64,000 nt of DNA from Costertonia aggregata (GTDB taxonomy: Bacteria > Bacteroidota > Bacteroidia > Flavobacteriales > Flavobacteriaceae), in contig NZ_CP058595.1 in NCBI RefSeq assembly GCF_013402795.1, positions 3,760,001 through 3,824,000 on the forward strand, given 5' to 3'. Positions within the stretch are counted from its first letter, which is position 1. The number at the start of each line of letters is the position of its first letter. The notes beneath the pieces were generated by a model. It was not told where the DNA came from. It worked only from the letters and a program-made list of their open reading frames with translations, and did no database searches. A program made the translations under genes and the position numbers. This document shows positions 16,911 through 26,866 of the stretch, one piece after another.

Positions 16911-18122
16911 ATGGCAACCCCTATCACAAAAAGAATCGAAATTATAGACGCCCTAAGGGGGTTTTCGCTCGCAGGAATCTTACTGTGCCACATGGTAGAA
17001 AATTACATTGGTGCCATGGCCCCAGAAGGTTTTAGCGAAGCGGTTCATGTGGGCACTATTGATTATATTATCGATGGCGCCATATCCATTTTACTACGCG
17101 GTAAGTTCATTGCGCTGTTCTCATTCCTTTTTGGGCTAAGCTTTTTTATACAAATGGAAAACAGTACAAAAAAAAGAATTTCATATAGCGGTAGGTTTTT
17201 ATGGCGATTGGTTTTATTGATGGTGATAGGCTATCTGCATAGCCTATTTTATAGGGGCGATATTTTGACCATATACGCCATACTGGGCATATTCTTGATT
17301 CCGTTTCATAAACTGGGCAACAAATGGGTTTTAGGTTTTTCCGCATTGCTATTTTTAGGAATGGGCAGGTATATAGTTTTTTCCTTAACGCACGGGGCGA
17401 GCATCTGGCCCAATTCTGAGGCAATGACACCTAATGCCCCGAAAGTAGTACAGTATTACGATATATTAAAAAATGGTGGTTTGCACGATGTTTTCAAAAC
17501 CAATGCGATAGATGGACATAAGGATAAGCTAAACTATCAATTTGGAATTTTTGGAAGAGGCTATTTTACTTTTGCCTTTTTTCTGATCGGTCTGTACGTA
17601 GGGCGTACAGATTTTTTTAGAAATTTTAAGCAGAGTGGAAAGTTGATAAAAAAGGTGTTTATATGGTCTATTACGGTTCTGGTAGTTTCTATCGGGGTAA
17701 CGGCGGTCGCGTTCACAAGTTTGGGCGAAAGCCCCAAATTCAACAATTGGACGGCCATGTTGGGGCTTTCAGCGGTTGATATGGCCAACGCGGCAATGAC
17801 CGTCATTTGGATAGCGATTTTTACGACCCTTTATAAAAAGGTCAAAACTAAAAAATGGCTGACTAAATTTGCGCCTTATGGTAGAATGGCTTTGACGAAC
17901 TACGTAATGCAGAGTATCATTGGCACAGCGGTTCTCTACGGTTGGGGTTTTGGACTTATGGGCGAGTTACGGCATTTATATACTTTTACATTCGCCATAG
18001 CACTGATTTTGTTGCAAATTTGGTCGAGCAAACTATGGCTGAACAATTTTAATTACGGTCCGTTGGAATGGCTTTGGCGAAGTCTTACCTTTTTCAGGAC
18101 CTTCCCGATGAGGAAGAAATGA
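16911..18122 (+). CDS. DUF418 family membrane protein
   Basis: A 403-residue polytopic membrane protein of the YeiB/DUF418 family, with about ten hydrophobic segments. The N-terminal signature IEIIDALRGFSLAGILLCHM and the C-terminal DUF418 block GRMALTNYVMQSIIGTAV are clear. Family members resemble acyltransferase-3 type proteins, but the reaction is not established. It lies 63 bp downstream of the DUF1853 gene on the same strand. Convergent with the his operon. Confidence 0.87.
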   Translation: MATPITKRIEIIDALRGFSLAGILLCHMVENYIGAMAPEGFSEAVHVGTIDYIIDGAISILLRGKFIALFSFLFGLSFFIQMENSTKKRISYSGRFLWRLVLLMVIGYLHSLFYRGDILTIYAILGIFLIPFHKLGNKWVLGFSALLFLGMGRYIVFSLTHGASIWPNSEAMTPNAPKVVQYYDILKNGGLHDVFKTNAIDGHKDKLNYQFGIFGRGYFTFAFFLIGLYVGRTDFFRNFKQSGKLIKKVFIWSITVLVVSIGVTAVAFTSLGESPKFNNWTAMLGLSAVDMANAAMTVIWIAIFTTLYKKVKTKKWLTKFAPYGRMALTNYVMQSIIGTAVLYGWGFGLMGELRHLYTFTFAIALILLQIWSSKLWLNNFNYGPLEWLWRSLTFFRTFPMRKK

Positions 18123-18128
18123 GCTTTT

Positions 18129-18158
18129 AATAGATTGCGATGGCATCTATTATTTTTG
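18129..18158 (+). terminator. possible terminator after the DUF418 gene
   Basis: Arms 18129-18138 and 18143-18151 (AATAGATTGC / GCATCTATT, one bulge) are followed by ATTTTTG on the plus strand. It overlaps the hisIE stop codon, and the two genes converge here. The stem is A+T rich, so its strength is uncertain. Confidence 0.4.
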
Positions 18159-18749
18159 CCGTTTCTTCAATACATTTTCAATATCGTTTAATGTAAAACC
18201 TTTGGCTTGTAATAAGATGAGATAATGAAATAAAAGGTCGGCACTTTCATTTAAAAAAAGGTCATCATTATCGTCCTTGGCCTCAATGACCACTTCTACA
18301 GCCTCTTCCCCTACTTTTTGTGCTATTTTATTGATTCCCTTTTCGAACAAGGAAGCAACATAGGATGTATCGGCCTCGGATGAAGTTCTACGTTGTTCTA
18401 TTGTTTTTTCAAGCTCGGAAAAGAAACCGAAATTGGATAGGTTTTCCTCGTTCCAGCAGGTATCACTACCCTTATGGCATGTAGGACCGGCAGGGTTAAC
18501 GTAAATCAATAAAGTATCGTCGTCACAATCGTTCTTAATGTGAACAACGTTCAAAAAATTACCGCTTTCCTCTCCCTTCGTCCATGATCGTTTTTTTGAT
18601 CGGCTGTAAAAAGTCACTTTTTGGGTTTCTTTTGTTTTATCAAAAGCTTCTTGGTTCATGTAGCCCAACATTAGAACGTTTTTTGTTGTTGCATCTTGGA
18701 TAATGGCAGGTATCAGGCCATCAATGTTTTTATCGAAATCTATTTTCAT
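18150..18749 (-). CDS. hisIE: bifunctional phosphoribosyl-AMP cyclohydrolase / phosphoribosyl-ATP pyrophosphatase
   Basis: A 199-residue fusion catalysing the second and third steps of histidine synthesis. The N-terminal HisI part (1-105) has WTKGEESGNFL and the metal-binding CDDDTLLIYVNP...GPTCHKGSDTCW; the C-terminal HisE part has KVGEEAVEVVIEAKD. It is the last gene of the his operon, 47 bp after hisF. Confidence 0.96.
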   Translation of the reverse strand: MKIDFDKNIDGLIPAIIQDATTKNVLMLGYMNQEAFDKTKETQKVTFYSRSKKRSWTKGEESGNFLNVVHIKNDCDDDTLLIYVNPAGPTCHKGSDTCWNEENLSNFGFFSELEKTIEQRRTSSEADTSYVASLFEKGINKIAQKVGEEAVEVVIEAKDDNDDLFLNESADLLFHYLILLQAKGFTLNDIENVLKKRQK

Positions 18750-18796
18750 ATGTTTGATTGTTCGTTCTTCATGGTCTTGATAGGTCTTTACCTATA

Positions 18797-19552
18797 CTAC
18801 AATCGGACAGGAATTTCCTGTCGCTGTAATTCTTTTTTCAAGTCCGTTATTTTTATTTCCTTAAAGTGAAAAACACTGGCCGCCAAGGCCGCGTCTGCTT
18901 TTCCTTCAACAAAGGTGTCCGTAAAGTGCTTTATGGTACCTGCACCTCCAGAGGCGATAATAGGAATGTTCAGTTCGGTCGACAGCTTGGCCAATGCTCT
19001 GTTGGCAAATCCATTTTTGGTGCCGTCGTGATCCATTGAGGTGAATAATATTTCACCAGCACCTCGCTCTTCTACTTCTTTCGCCCATGAAAATAGTTCT
19101 TTTTCCGTTAGCACTTTACCTCCCACCAAATGTACCATCCACTTACCTTCTATTTGTTTGGCATCAATCGCCACTACAATACATTGTGAACCAAACTTGG
19201 CTACCAAATCATTGATCAACTGGGGATTTTTAACCGCCGAAGAATTGATGGAAACCTTGTCCGCTCCGTTCTGCAATAATATATCCACATCTTCAACGGA
19301 TGAAATGCCGCCCCCAACAGTAAATGGTATATTTACTTTTTCAGCAACGTGATAAACCAATTCGGCTAGGGTTTTTCGCTTCTGTTCAGTTGCGGAAATA
19401 TCAAGGAAAACCAATTCATCGGCACCTTCTCGGCTATATACTTCCGCTAATTCCACAGGGTCTCCTGCATCTCTTAAATCTACAAAATTCACGCCCTTAA
19501 CGGTGCGACCATCTTTGATATCCAAACATGGAATAATTCTTTTTGCCAGCAC
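18797..19552 (-). CDS. hisF: imidazole glycerol phosphate synthase cyclase subunit
   Basis: A 251-residue (beta-alpha)8 barrel that with HisH makes IGP and [20 protein letters not shown] at the N-terminus holds the first catalytic Asp; VAIDAKQ holds the second; GGISSVEDV and [10 protein letters not shown] are the phosphate-binding loops. The start codon is GTG at 19552 and overlaps the TAG stop of the DinB-like gene by one base, implying translational coupling. Confidence 0.96.
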   Translation of the reverse strand: MLAKRIIPCLDIKDGRTVKGVNFVDLRDAGDPVELAEVYSREGADELVFLDISATEQKRKTLAELVYHVAEKVNIPFTVGGGISSVEDVDILLQNGADKVSINSSAVKNPQLINDLVAKFGSQCIVVAIDAKQIEGKWMVHLVGGKVLTEKELFSWAKEVEERGAGEILFTSMDHDGTKNGFANRALAKLSTELNIPIIASGGAGTIKHFTDTFVEGKADAALAASVFHFKEIKITDLKKELQRQEIPVRL

Positions 19553-20070
19553 TATTCTTCGTTTTTTATTTTCAAATCAATACCGTCATAGAACCCCAGA
19601 TCTTTATTTTTTAATTGTTTTACCCAAAAGGCAATCTGTCCAGTATGATAGGAATAATGTTCAACGGCATGGATTATTATACCTATCCCGGAAAAAGAAA
19701 ACCCTTGTACGGACCTGGTTTTTAACAATTGGTCTATGTTTGCATCAAAGACAACCCGTTTTGCGGTGTCTACTGTTTCTTCGAGTTTGCTTATTAAATC
19801 TGCCTTCGTTCCGCTATTGGATGTCGTAAACTCTAAATCTCGATTGCGCACATCTTCTGTCTCACCTAGTGATGAAATGATATATTGGGTGATGTTTCCA
19901 CAAAGATGTAGGATCAAATTGGCAATACTATTTAATGCCTCATTAGGTTTTAACCACATTTCCTCCTCAGACACCTCTAGCAGACTTTTCTTGATCATTC
20001 GGGTGTTTTCATCCATTCGATAAAGCGTATTCTGTACCAGTTCTTCTACTATTTTTTCTTCGTTGCTCAT
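19552..20070 (-). CDS. DinB/DUF1572-like four-helix protein within the his operon
   Basis: A 172-residue helical protein resembling the DinB/YfiT superfamily, which often binds a metal through three His residues: here HLCGN (about 52), [12 protein letters not shown] (about 131-142). The segment [19 protein letters not shown] is the typical helix 2. It is embedded between hisA (4-bp ATGA overlap) and hisF (1-bp TAGTG overlap), so it is co-translated with histidine genes although it has no known role in the pathway. Thiol-transferase or housekeeping detoxification roles known for relatives are only suggestions. Confidence 0.75.
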   Translation of the reverse strand: MSNEEKIVEELVQNTLYRMDENTRMIKKSLLEVSEEEMWLKPNEALNSIANLILHLCGNITQYIISSLGETEDVRNRDLEFTTSNSGTKADLISKLEETVDTAKRVVFDANIDQLLKTRSVQGFSFSGIGIIIHAVEHYSYHTGQIAFWVKQLKNKDLGFYDGIDLKIKNEE

Positions 20071-20810
20071 GCTGTCAAAATGTAATTTTCCAACTGTTTT
20101 AGACTGATTCTGTTTTCATAGATCGCTTTTCCGATAATGGTGCCTTCGCAACCAATTTCGGCCAACTTTGGCAACTCATGAAAAGTTGAAATTCCACCAG
20201 AAGCAATTAGCTTAAGTGGTTTTTTAACTTCAAGTGAACCAAGAGAAGCTATTATCTTTTTATATAAATCAAAAGAAGGGCCTTCTAGCATTCCATCCTT
20301 ACTTATATCGGTACAAATTACATATTGAATTCCCTTTTCTTGATAGGATTTTATAAATGGGAGCAATTCTTCTTTTGATTCTTCTTGCCAACCCGAAACG
20401 GCAACTTTTTCATCCAAGGCATCCGCTCCTAGAATTATTTTATCCGAACCATAATCTTCTATCCAACCTGTAAAAGTCTCCCTGTCTTTAACGGCAATAC
20501 TACCTCCCGTGATTTGGTTTGCACCGCTTTCAAAGGCAATGTGCAAATCATCATCCGTTTTCAATCCCCCACCAAAGTCTATCTTTAAATTGGTTTTTGA
20601 TGCGATTTGCTCCAAAACTTTATGGTTTACGATATGCCTTGATTTTGCCCCGTCCAAATCGACCAGATGTAAATATCGAATCCCGTGCGCCTCAAATTCT
20701 TTGGCAACTTCCAACGGATTTTCATTATAAATTTTTTTGGTGTTGTAATCTCCTTTGGAGAGCCGAACACATTTTCCGTCAATAATGTCTATTGCTGGTA
20801 TAATTCTCAT
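20067..20810 (-). CDS. hisA: phosphoribosylformimino-5-aminoimidazole carboxamide ribotide isomerase
   Basis: A 247-residue (beta-alpha)8 barrel for the fourth step of histidine synthesis. [21 protein letters not shown] at the N-terminus holds the catalytic Asp; [31 protein letters not shown] (second catalytic Asp) and ASGGIST follow. It overlaps the next gene by 4 bp. Confidence 0.96.
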   Translation of the reverse strand: MRIIPAIDIIDGKCVRLSKGDYNTKKIYNENPLEVAKEFEAHGIRYLHLVDLDGAKSRHIVNHKVLEQIASKTNLKIDFGGGLKTDDDLHIAFESGANQITGGSIAVKDRETFTGWIEDYGSDKIILGADALDEKVAVSGWQEESKEELLPFIKSYQEKGIQYVICTDISKDGMLEGPSFDLYKKIIASLGSLEVKKPLKLIASGGISTFHELPKLAEIGCEGTIIGKAIYENRISLKQLENYILTA

Positions 20811-20833
20811 AGGTAATAATTAGAAATACGAAC

Positions 20834-21430
20834 TTACATTTTTAAAAAATTTCTCAAAATCCGCTCACCTACATCACTACTCTTTTCGGGGTGAAATTGA
20901 GTACCATAAAAATTGTTCTTTTTGAGGGCTGCGCTGTACTCCCCATCATAATTAGACTTGGCAATGGTTTCATCACAGATGGGTGCATAATAACTATGTA
21001 CCAAGTAAATGTGTTCTCCTTCATTCACACTTTCAAACAAACACGATTTCAAATCCGCGATTTGATTCCAACCAATTTGAGGTATTTTAACTCTCCCTTC
21101 GGGGATTGGGGGACTGAACTTTACCACATCTACATCAAATATGCCCAACCCTTCCGTATCTCCCTCTTCCGAGGAATTACACATCAATTGCATACCCAAA
21201 CAGATACCCAAAACAGGTTGCTCTAGGTCAAGAATTATTTTATCCAATCCACTTGTCCGAAGCTTGACCATAGCACTACTCGCCTCGCCCACTCCTGGGA
21301 AAATAACCTTATCGGCATTTCGAATTTCTTCCGCATCATTACTTAAAACAGCTTCAAAACCCAAACGTTGGATAGCAAATTTGATGCTTTGGATATTACC
21401 GGCACCGTAATTGATTATCACAATTTTCAT
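20834..21430 (-). CDS. hisH: imidazole glycerol phosphate synthase glutaminase subunit
   Basis: A 198-residue class I glutamine amidotransferase that supplies ammonia to HisF. The nucleophile Cys is in GICLGMQLM, the catalytic His and Glu in [10 protein letters not shown], and [11 protein letters not shown] is the N-terminal motif. It overlaps the upstream hisB by 4 bp. Confidence 0.96.
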   Translation of the reverse strand: MKIVIINYGAGNIQSIKFAIQRLGFEAVLSNDAEEIRNADKVIFPGVGEASSAMVKLRTSGLDKIILDLEQPVLGICLGMQLMCNSSEEGDTEGLGIFDVDVVKFSPPIPEGRVKIPQIGWNQIADLKSCLFESVNEGEHIYLVHSYYAPICDETIAKSNYDGEYSAALKKNNFYGTQFHPEKSSDVGERILRNFLKM

Positions 21431-22566
21431 AAAACTCCTTTAGTTGAAGGTAAAACCATCTTTTCAACATCACGCTTCACCGACATTTTTATTGACTTTG
21501 CAAAAGCCTTAAAAATAGCTTCGATTTTATGATGCTCATTTTTTCCTTCTGCTTTGATATTCAGGTTCGCTTTTGCGCCGTCAGTAAATGATTTAAAGAA
21601 ATGATGAAACATCTCAGTAGGCATATCGCCCACTTTTTCACGATTGAACTCCGCATCCCAAACTAACCAATTCCGTCCTCCAAAGTCGATGGCCACTTGT
21701 GCCAAACAATCATCCATAGGTAGGCAAAAACCGTAGCGCTCTATCCCTAACTTGCTCCCCAATGCGGTATGAAAAACTTCACCCAAGGCAATGGCCGTGT
21801 CTTCAATCGTATGGTGTTCATCAACCTCTAAATCCCCATCTACTCGAATATCCAAATCCATTTGACCATGTCGCGCCAATTGGTCTAGCATATGGTCAAA
21901 GAAAGCCAAGCCTGTTTTGATGTTGCTCTTACCTGTTCCATCCAAATTCAGCTTTATCTTAATATCGGTTTCATTCGTTTTTCTATGTATTTCCGCCGTT
22001 CGGTCTTGCAACTTCAAGAATTCGTATATCTTCTCCCAATCGTTGTTCTCTAAGGCAATTACAGCATCGAGTTCATCTCGTTTTACCGTGATTTCCTCTG
22101 TACCCAAATTTGTGTTATCATTAATATAAATCCCCTTTGCGCCTAAATTCTTGGCCAATTCCATATCTGTCAGCCGATCTCCGATGACGAAGGAATTTTC
22201 TAAATCGTATTCCTCTGAAAAGTATTCGGTCAGTAGTCCTGTACCCGGTTTTCTGGTTTTTGCATTTTCATGGGGAAATGTGCGATCTAAAAAAACCTTG
22301 TCGAAAACCACGCCCTCATTCTCAAACGACTTTAGAATGAAATTATGGACCGGCCAAAACGTTTCTTCCGGAAAGGCCTCGGTACCCAAACCATCTTGAT
22401 TGGTAATCATAACTAATTCAAAATCGAGCTCCTTAGCGATTTTTCCTAAAAAGGTGAAAGCCTTGGGGTAGAATATCATTTTTTCAAATGCGTCGATTTG
22501 TTCGTCTGCGGTCTCTTTGATTATGGTGCCATCCCTATCAATAAAAAGGACTTTCTTTTTACTCAT
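21427..22566 (-). CDS. hisB: bifunctional histidinol-phosphatase / imidazoleglycerol-phosphate dehydratase
   Basis: A 379-residue fusion. The N-terminal HAD phosphatase (about 1-165) has [10 protein letters not shown] with the nucleophile Asp and MITNQDGLG as motif II. The C-terminal dehydratase (about 190-379) has the metal-binding [10 protein letters not shown] and [12 protein letters not shown] motifs. One base separates it from hisC upstream. Confidence 0.96.
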   Translation of the reverse strand: MSKKKVLFIDRDGTIIKETADEQIDAFEKMIFYPKAFTFLGKIAKELDFELVMITNQDGLGTEAFPEETFWPVHNFILKSFENEGVVFDKVFLDRTFPHENAKTRKPGTGLLTEYFSEEYDLENSFVIGDRLTDMELAKNLGAKGIYINDNTNLGTEEITVKRDELDAVIALENNDWEKIYEFLKLQDRTAEIHRKTNETDIKIKLNLDGTGKSNIKTGLAFFDHMLDQLARHGQMDLDIRVDGDLEVDEHHTIEDTAIALGEVFHTALGSKLGIERYGFCLPMDDCLAQVAIDFGGRNWLVWDAEFNREKVGDMPTEMFHHFFKSFTDGAKANLNIKAEGKNEHHKIEAIFKAFAKSIKMSVKRDVEKMVLPSTKGVL

Positions 22567-22567
22567 T

Positions 22568-23608
22568 TTAACTCTCTTTTAAAGCCTGAATTAATTTTTT
22601 ATTTTCCTCGGAAGTACCCACGGTAAAACGTAATGTATTTTCACAGAGCGGTTGTGATGACCGATTACGAACCACGATACCTTTATATAGAAGTTCTTGA
22701 TAGCGCAGGTTCGCATCATCGACCTTGGCCAAAACAAAATTCGCATCTGTTTTATAAATCTCTTCAACAAAATCAACACCCTTCAAAACTTCGATCATTT
22801 TATTTCTTTCTTCAAGTATTTTCGAAACCTCTTTCTCAACTTGTTCAATTGCCAAAATGCGTTCCAATGCTTTTGACTGGGTAAGTCCATTAACATTATA
22901 GGGAGGTTTGATTTTATTCAGAATAGTGATAATTTCTTTCGAGGCAATGCAAATTCCCAATCGAATTCCTGCCATACCATAGGCTTTAGACAAGGTTTGC
23001 GTTACCACCAAATTCGGAAAATCTGATAAGTATGAAACCCAGCTTTGCTTTGATGAAAAGTCAATATACGCCTCATCAATGACCACTAATCCAGCAAAAT
23101 TATTTAGCAATTTTATGATGCTTTCTCCGGAAATACTATTTCCAGTCGGATTATTAGGAGAACAAATAAATAGTAACTTCGAATTTTCATCAATAGTATC
23201 TAAAATTGAATCAACATCAGGTTGAAAGTATTTGTTTAGAAGAACTTCCCTATTTTCAATGGCATTGGTGCTTGATAACACCTTGTACATCCCATAAGTT
23301 GGCGGGAGTGATATGATATTATCTTGTTTCGGTTCACAAAACGCCCGGAAAATCAAGTCAAGTACTTCATCGCTACCATTGCCCAATAGAATGTTTTCGG
23401 TTTTCACCCCTTTTTGCATGGCCAATACAGCTTTCAAACTTCGCTGTTGGGGGTCCGGATAACGATTTACTCCGTTCTCAAACGGATTTTCATTAGCGTC
23501 TAAAAAAACCATTTCAGAACCATCGGAGACGTATTCATCACGAGCTGAGGAATACGACTTAAGGCCTTTAACGTTCTTGCGGGTTATGTTTTCTAAACTA
23601 AAACTCAT
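22568..23608 (-). CDS. hisC: histidinol-phosphate aminotransferase
   Basis: A 346-residue class I/II PLP aminotransferase. The PLP-binding Lys is in [25 protein letters not shown] and [10 protein letters not shown] are the cofactor-binding motifs. The start overlaps the hisD stop by 4 bp. Confidence 0.96.
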   Translation of the reverse strand: MSFSLENITRKNVKGLKSYSSARDEYVSDGSEMVFLDANENPFENGVNRYPDPQQRSLKAVLAMQKGVKTENILLGNGSDEVLDLIFRAFCEPKQDNIISLPPTYGMYKVLSSTNAIENREVLLNKYFQPDVDSILDTIDENSKLLFICSPNNPTGNSISGESIIKLLNNFAGLVVIDEAYIDFSSKQSWVSYLSDFPNLVVTQTLSKAYGMAGIRLGICIASKEIITILNKIKPPYNVNGLTQSKALERILAIEQVEKEVSKILEERNKMIEVLKGVDFVEEIYKTDANFVLAKVDDANLRYQELLYKGIVVRNRSSQPLCENTLRFTVGTSEENKKLIQALKES

Positions 23609-24888
23609 TTTAAACTCTCTAATCTTAACGTGACTGCATTCTTGTGCGCCTGTAAACCCTCTGCCTCTGCCATGACCTCTATGGCATTTCCTATCTTTTT
23701 TATCCCCTCTGTTGAGATTTTTTGAAAGGTCATGCTCTTCATAAAACTGTCTAAATTTACGCCGCTGTACTGCTTGGCATATCCATTGGTAGGCAATGTG
23801 TGATTGGTTCCCGAGGCATAATCCCCTGCACTTTCCGGAGTGTAATTCCCTATAAAAACCGAACCGGCATTTTGGGTATTGTCAACGTAGAAATCTTCGT
23901 TTTCTACGCAGATAATGTAATGTTCAGGGCCATATTCATTTATCAGATCGATAGCAACCTGATCATTATCCACATATATCAGTTTACTGTTGTCAATCGC
24001 TTTTTGGGCAATATCCTTTCGTGGAAGTGCTTCCATTTGTTTTTCAACTTCCCGCTCTACTTGATCAATCATATCTTTTGAAGTAGAAACTAAAATGACT
24101 TGACTATCCACACCGTGTTCTGCTTGACTCAACAAATCCGAAGCTACAAAAGCGGCATTCGCCGAATCGTCAGCAACGACCAATAGTTCGCTTGGACCGG
24201 CAGGCATATCTATCGCTACACCATGTTTCGTCGCAATTTGTTTGGCAACGGTGACATATTGATTGCCGGGGCCGAATATTTTATAAACTTGGGGTATACT
24301 TTCCGTTCCGAAAGTCATGCCTGCAATGGCTTGAATTCCGCCGACTTTAAAGATTTTGGTGACTCCACATAAATCAGCCGTATATAAAATAGCCGGATTG
24401 ATTTTTCCTTCTGAATCGGGTGGTGTACATAATACAATTTCTTTACACCCGGCAATGTTTGCAGGAACCGCCAACATCAATATTGTTGAGAACAAAGGAG
24501 CCGTTCCCCCAGGAATATATAAACCCACTTTTTGGATCGGACGTTTTTCTTGCCAACATAGAACACCTTTAGAAGTTTCTATTTCCACCCTATCCGTTTT
24601 CTGGACTTTGTGGAAACTTTCTATGTTTCCTTTGGCCAGTTGAATGGCCGTCTTTAATTCTTCTGAAACCAAATTGCTGGCTTCTTCTACTTTTAAAGAA
24701 TCAACCAAAAAAGAGTCCACGGTAACCCCATCAAACTTTTGGGTATACTTATGTAGCATTGTATCTCTACCTTCTTGGATCTCTTTGAAAACCAGGTTTA
24801 CAGTATCTTCGATGTCGGCGACGGACTGTGTAGGTCGTCTTAAAACGGACTTCCAATCACTTTTTTTAGGATTATATATTTTATTCAT
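23605..24888 (-). CDS. hisD: histidinol dehydrogenase
   Basis: A 427-residue zinc enzyme that oxidises histidinol to histidine in two steps. Motifs seen are YIPGGTAPL, DMPAGPSELLVVAD, SQAEHGVDSQVIL and GDYASGTNHTLPT, carrying the zinc and catalytic His/Glu residues. Start ATG at 24888 overlaps the hisG stop by one base (TAATG); an in-frame ATG at 24915 lies within hisG and is less likely. Confidence 0.96.
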   Translation of the reverse strand: MNKIYNPKKSDWKSVLRRPTQSVADIEDTVNLVFKEIQEGRDTMLHKYTQKFDGVTVDSFLVDSLKVEEASNLVSEELKTAIQLAKGNIESFHKVQKTDRVEIETSKGVLCWQEKRPIQKVGLYIPGGTAPLFSTILMLAVPANIAGCKEIVLCTPPDSEGKINPAILYTADLCGVTKIFKVGGIQAIAGMTFGTESIPQVYKIFGPGNQYVTVAKQIATKHGVAIDMPAGPSELLVVADDSANAAFVASDLLSQAEHGVDSQVILVSTSKDMIDQVEREVEKQMEALPRKDIAQKAIDNSKLIYVDNDQVAIDLINEYGPEHYIICVENEDFYVDNTQNAGSVFIGNYTPESAGDYASGTNHTLPTNGYAKQYSGVNLDSFMKSMTFQKISTEGIKKIGNAIEVMAEAEGLQAHKNAVTLRLESLK

Positions 24889-25742
24889 TACAACACCATT
24901 TTTTCGATAGGGCAAACTAGAATTCCCTCGGCCCCGGCTTGTTTTAACTCATCAATGACCGACCAGAATTTGTCTTTGTTTATGACCGTATGTACCGAAC
25001 TCCAACCTTCTTCGGCAAGCGGTAGCACCGTTGGGCTACGCATACCCGGTAAAAGTGCTAAAATTTCATTCAACTTATTGTTTGGGGCATTGAGCAAAAC
25101 ATATTTTGACTGTCTTGCCCGTAGTACCGATTGTATCCTAAATTGTAGTTGGTCCAAAATTGTTTTTCGCTCCTCGGATATTTTGGGTGAAACCGCCAAA
25201 ACCGCCTCGCTCTTCAGCATTACTTCAACTTCTTTCAAGTTGTTTTTGAACAAAGTACTACCGCTAGAAACAATGTCGCATATAGCGTCTGCCAAACCTA
25301 TATTGGGTGCTATTTCGACCGAACCGTTGATAATGTGCAAATCTGCGGAAACCCCCATTTTATCTAAATAATTTTTTACCGTATTTGGGTAAGAAGTGGC
25401 TATGCGTTTTCCTTCAAAATCTTTTACCGATTTGTATTTTACCGATTTGGGGACGGCTAAAGAAACCTTGCATTTTGAGAATCCCAATTTTTCGGCTATG
25501 CCGATATCCTCGCCTTTTTCTATCAATACATTTTCCCCGATTATGGCAATATCAACTACCCCATCCCTAAGATATTGTGGAATATCGCCGTTTCGTAGAT
25601 AAAATACTTCCATGGGAAAATTTCGGCTGGAAGCCTTTAATTGGTCTTTCCCGTTATCAATAGAGATGCCACAGTCTTTTAAGATTCCTAGAGAGTCTTC
25701 GTTAAGACGGCCGGATTTTTGAATAGCAATTCTGATGTTCAT
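24888..25742 (-). CDS. hisG: ATP phosphoribosyltransferase, long form
   Basis: A 284-residue HisG, the first enzyme of histidine synthesis. The length and the C-terminal segment (from about residue 210, containing LLALLPGMRSPTVLPL) show the long form, whose C-terminal domain binds histidine for feedback inhibition; no HisZ is needed. The N-terminus IAIQKSGRLNEDS is characteristic. Start ATG at 25742 (MNIRIAIQ), preceded by A-rich sequence; the frame extends further upstream into the hairpin region, but without family similarity. Expression is probably controlled by the leader/attenuator at 25851-25969. Confidence 0.96.
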   Translation of the reverse strand: MNIRIAIQKSGRLNEDSLGILKDCGISIDNGKDQLKASSRNFPMEVFYLRNGDIPQYLRDGVVDIAIIGENVLIEKGEDIGIAEKLGFSKCKVSLAVPKSVKYKSVKDFEGKRIATSYPNTVKNYLDKMGVSADLHIINGSVEIAPNIGLADAICDIVSSGSTLFKNNLKEVEVMLKSEAVLAVSPKISEERKTILDQLQFRIQSVLRARQSKYVLLNAPNNKLNEILALLPGMRSPTVLPLAEEGWSSVHTVINKDKFWSVIDELKQAGAEGILVCPIEKMVL

Positions 25743-25850
25743 ATAGCCTTTTTTATTCCGACCATGAGTCGGATTTTTATAATTTGACAGCAAACTTCTT
25801 CGTAGTTTTTAACAGACTGCCTCATACATGTGAAAATGGCAAAAGTTGTC

Positions 25851-25882
25851 AAAAACAAAACCCGCTTGATTGCTCAAACGGG
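25851..25882 (-). terminator. attenuator terminator of the his operon
   Basis: On the minus strand a 9-bp stem (25882-25874 with 25869-25861, CCCGTTTGA/TCAAGCGGG, one G-U pair) and a 4-nt loop are followed by TTTTGTTTTT. Segment 25922-25929 at the end of the leader-peptide gene can pair over 8 bp with 25873-25880, which is most of the 5' arm, forming an antiterminator that excludes the terminator. It lies 34 bp after the leader stop and 109 bp before hisG. Confidence 0.8.
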
Positions 25883-25915
25883 TCTTAAAATATCTTGTAA
25901 TACTACAATACACTT

Positions 25916-25969
25916 TTACCTCGCTTGAGAGCAAGTATAAAAATGATGGTGTGTATTCGTGTTTTTCAT
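25916..25969 (-). CDS. hisL: histidine operon leader peptide
   Basis: A 17-residue frame, MKNTNTHHHFYTCSQAR, with codons CAC CAT CAT for three consecutive His residues. It lies directly upstream of a terminator and the his operon. In the classical attenuation model, ribosomes stalled at the His codons during histidine shortage leave the antiterminator segment (25922-25929, codons 14-16) free to pair. When histidine is plentiful the ribosome reaches the TAA, covers that segment and the terminator forms. The position, His run, stop codon and alternative pairing all fit. The assignment is from sequence only. Confidence 0.82.
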   Translation of the reverse strand: MKNTNTHHHFYTCSQAR

Positions 25970-26002
25970 TATGTTGTAAAAGTAAAATTTAATTTTTTGT
26001 TA

Positions 26003-26031
26003 CAAAAGAATATTTTGAAAAATCACAAAAA
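26003..26031 (-). promoter_or_regulatory. candidate promoter of the his leader
   Basis: On the minus strand TTTTTG (26031-26026) is followed after 15 nt by TTCTTTTG (26010-26003), close to the Bacteroidota -33 TTTG and -7 TAnnTTTG. It lies 34 bp before the leader-peptide ATG and just after the stop of the SPFH gene. The spacing is slightly short and the -7 has one mismatch. Confidence 0.4.
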
Positions 26032-26038
26032 CGTTCTT

Positions 26039-26854
26039 TTAGTTATTTCCCAATATCAGTGGAAGACCAGACTCTCCACCACCAACTACGATAACCTTGC
26101 TGTTTGGTGATTCTGACAACTTTAAAGTTGCATCAATACCCTTATCCTGTAAGATTTTATCGGTCAATGAGGCACTCAAAATGCGGTTTGCATCGGCTTT
26201 ACCTTGAGCTTCTATCCTAACTTTTTCAGCTTCTTTGGATGCGGTAACCAAGCGGAACTCATATTCCAAGGATTCCTGCTCTTGTTTTAGTTTACGTTCT
26301 ATGGCATCTTTGATCGTAGGTGGCAATGTCACGTCCCTTACCAATATTTCGTTTAGCTGAATATATTCATCGTCCACTATTTTTTGGGTTTCGTCAAAAA
26401 TTTCCGCCTGTATGGCATCCCTTTTACTGGAGTATAGTTGTTCCGGAGTGTACCTACCAACTACAGAACGTGCCGCAGAGCGTATAGTAAACAATAAAAC
26501 ACGTTGTACATAGTCCTCTCCTTTCTCCTGGTGCAATTTTCCCAATTCGTTATATTTTGGTTGAAACCATGCGGAAGCGTCCAACTTGATATCCAGTCCG
26601 TTACTGGATAGTACGTTCATTTTTTCGAACACTTCTTGCTGTCTTACTTCGTAAATATAGACCTTGTTCCAAGGTGCCACAATATGAAACCCCTCCCCTA
26701 GGGGCGGTTCATCGGTTACCACACCACCTCCAAAAGTTTTATATAGCACACCTGCTTCTCCAGAGCCTATAGTGACTGCGGATTTTGATATTAAGATAAC
26801 CAGTACAATAAGTATAAATACTGCCGGAAGGGCAATTTTAGGTAATTTGTCCAT
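26039..26854 (-). CDS. SPFH/band-7 (prohibitin-like) membrane protein
   Basis: A 271-residue protein with one N-terminal membrane segment (residues 8-25), an SPFH domain (about 26-200: AGVLYKTFGGGVVTDEPPLG, LLFTIRSAARSVVGRY) and a helical C-terminus (KLKQEQESLEYEFRLVTASK, EAEKVRIEAQGKADANRIL). Such proteins form membrane-bound oligomeric rings that organise or protect membrane proteases. It lies 12 bp downstream of the VWA membrane protein gene, suggesting one transcript. Confidence 0.88.
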   Translation of the reverse strand: MDKLPKIALPAVFILIVLVILISKSAVTIGSGEAGVLYKTFGGGVVTDEPPLGEGFHIVAPWNKVYIYEVRQQEVFEKMNVLSSNGLDIKLDASAWFQPKYNELGKLHQEKGEDYVQRVLLFTIRSAARSVVGRYTPEQLYSSKRDAIQAEIFDETQKIVDDEYIQLNEILVRDVTLPPTIKDAIERKLKQEQESLEYEFRLVTASKEAEKVRIEAQGKADANRILSASLTDKILQDKGIDATLKLSESPNSKVIVVGGGESGLPLILGNN

Positions 26855-26866
26855 TCTTGTTTCGTT

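Noticed and set aside
25758-25776. Hairpin CCGAC/GTCGG just upstream of hisG
   Set aside because: On the minus strand it is followed by A residues, not T, so it is not a terminator for the his transcript. It may be a chance or mRNA-stability hairpin.
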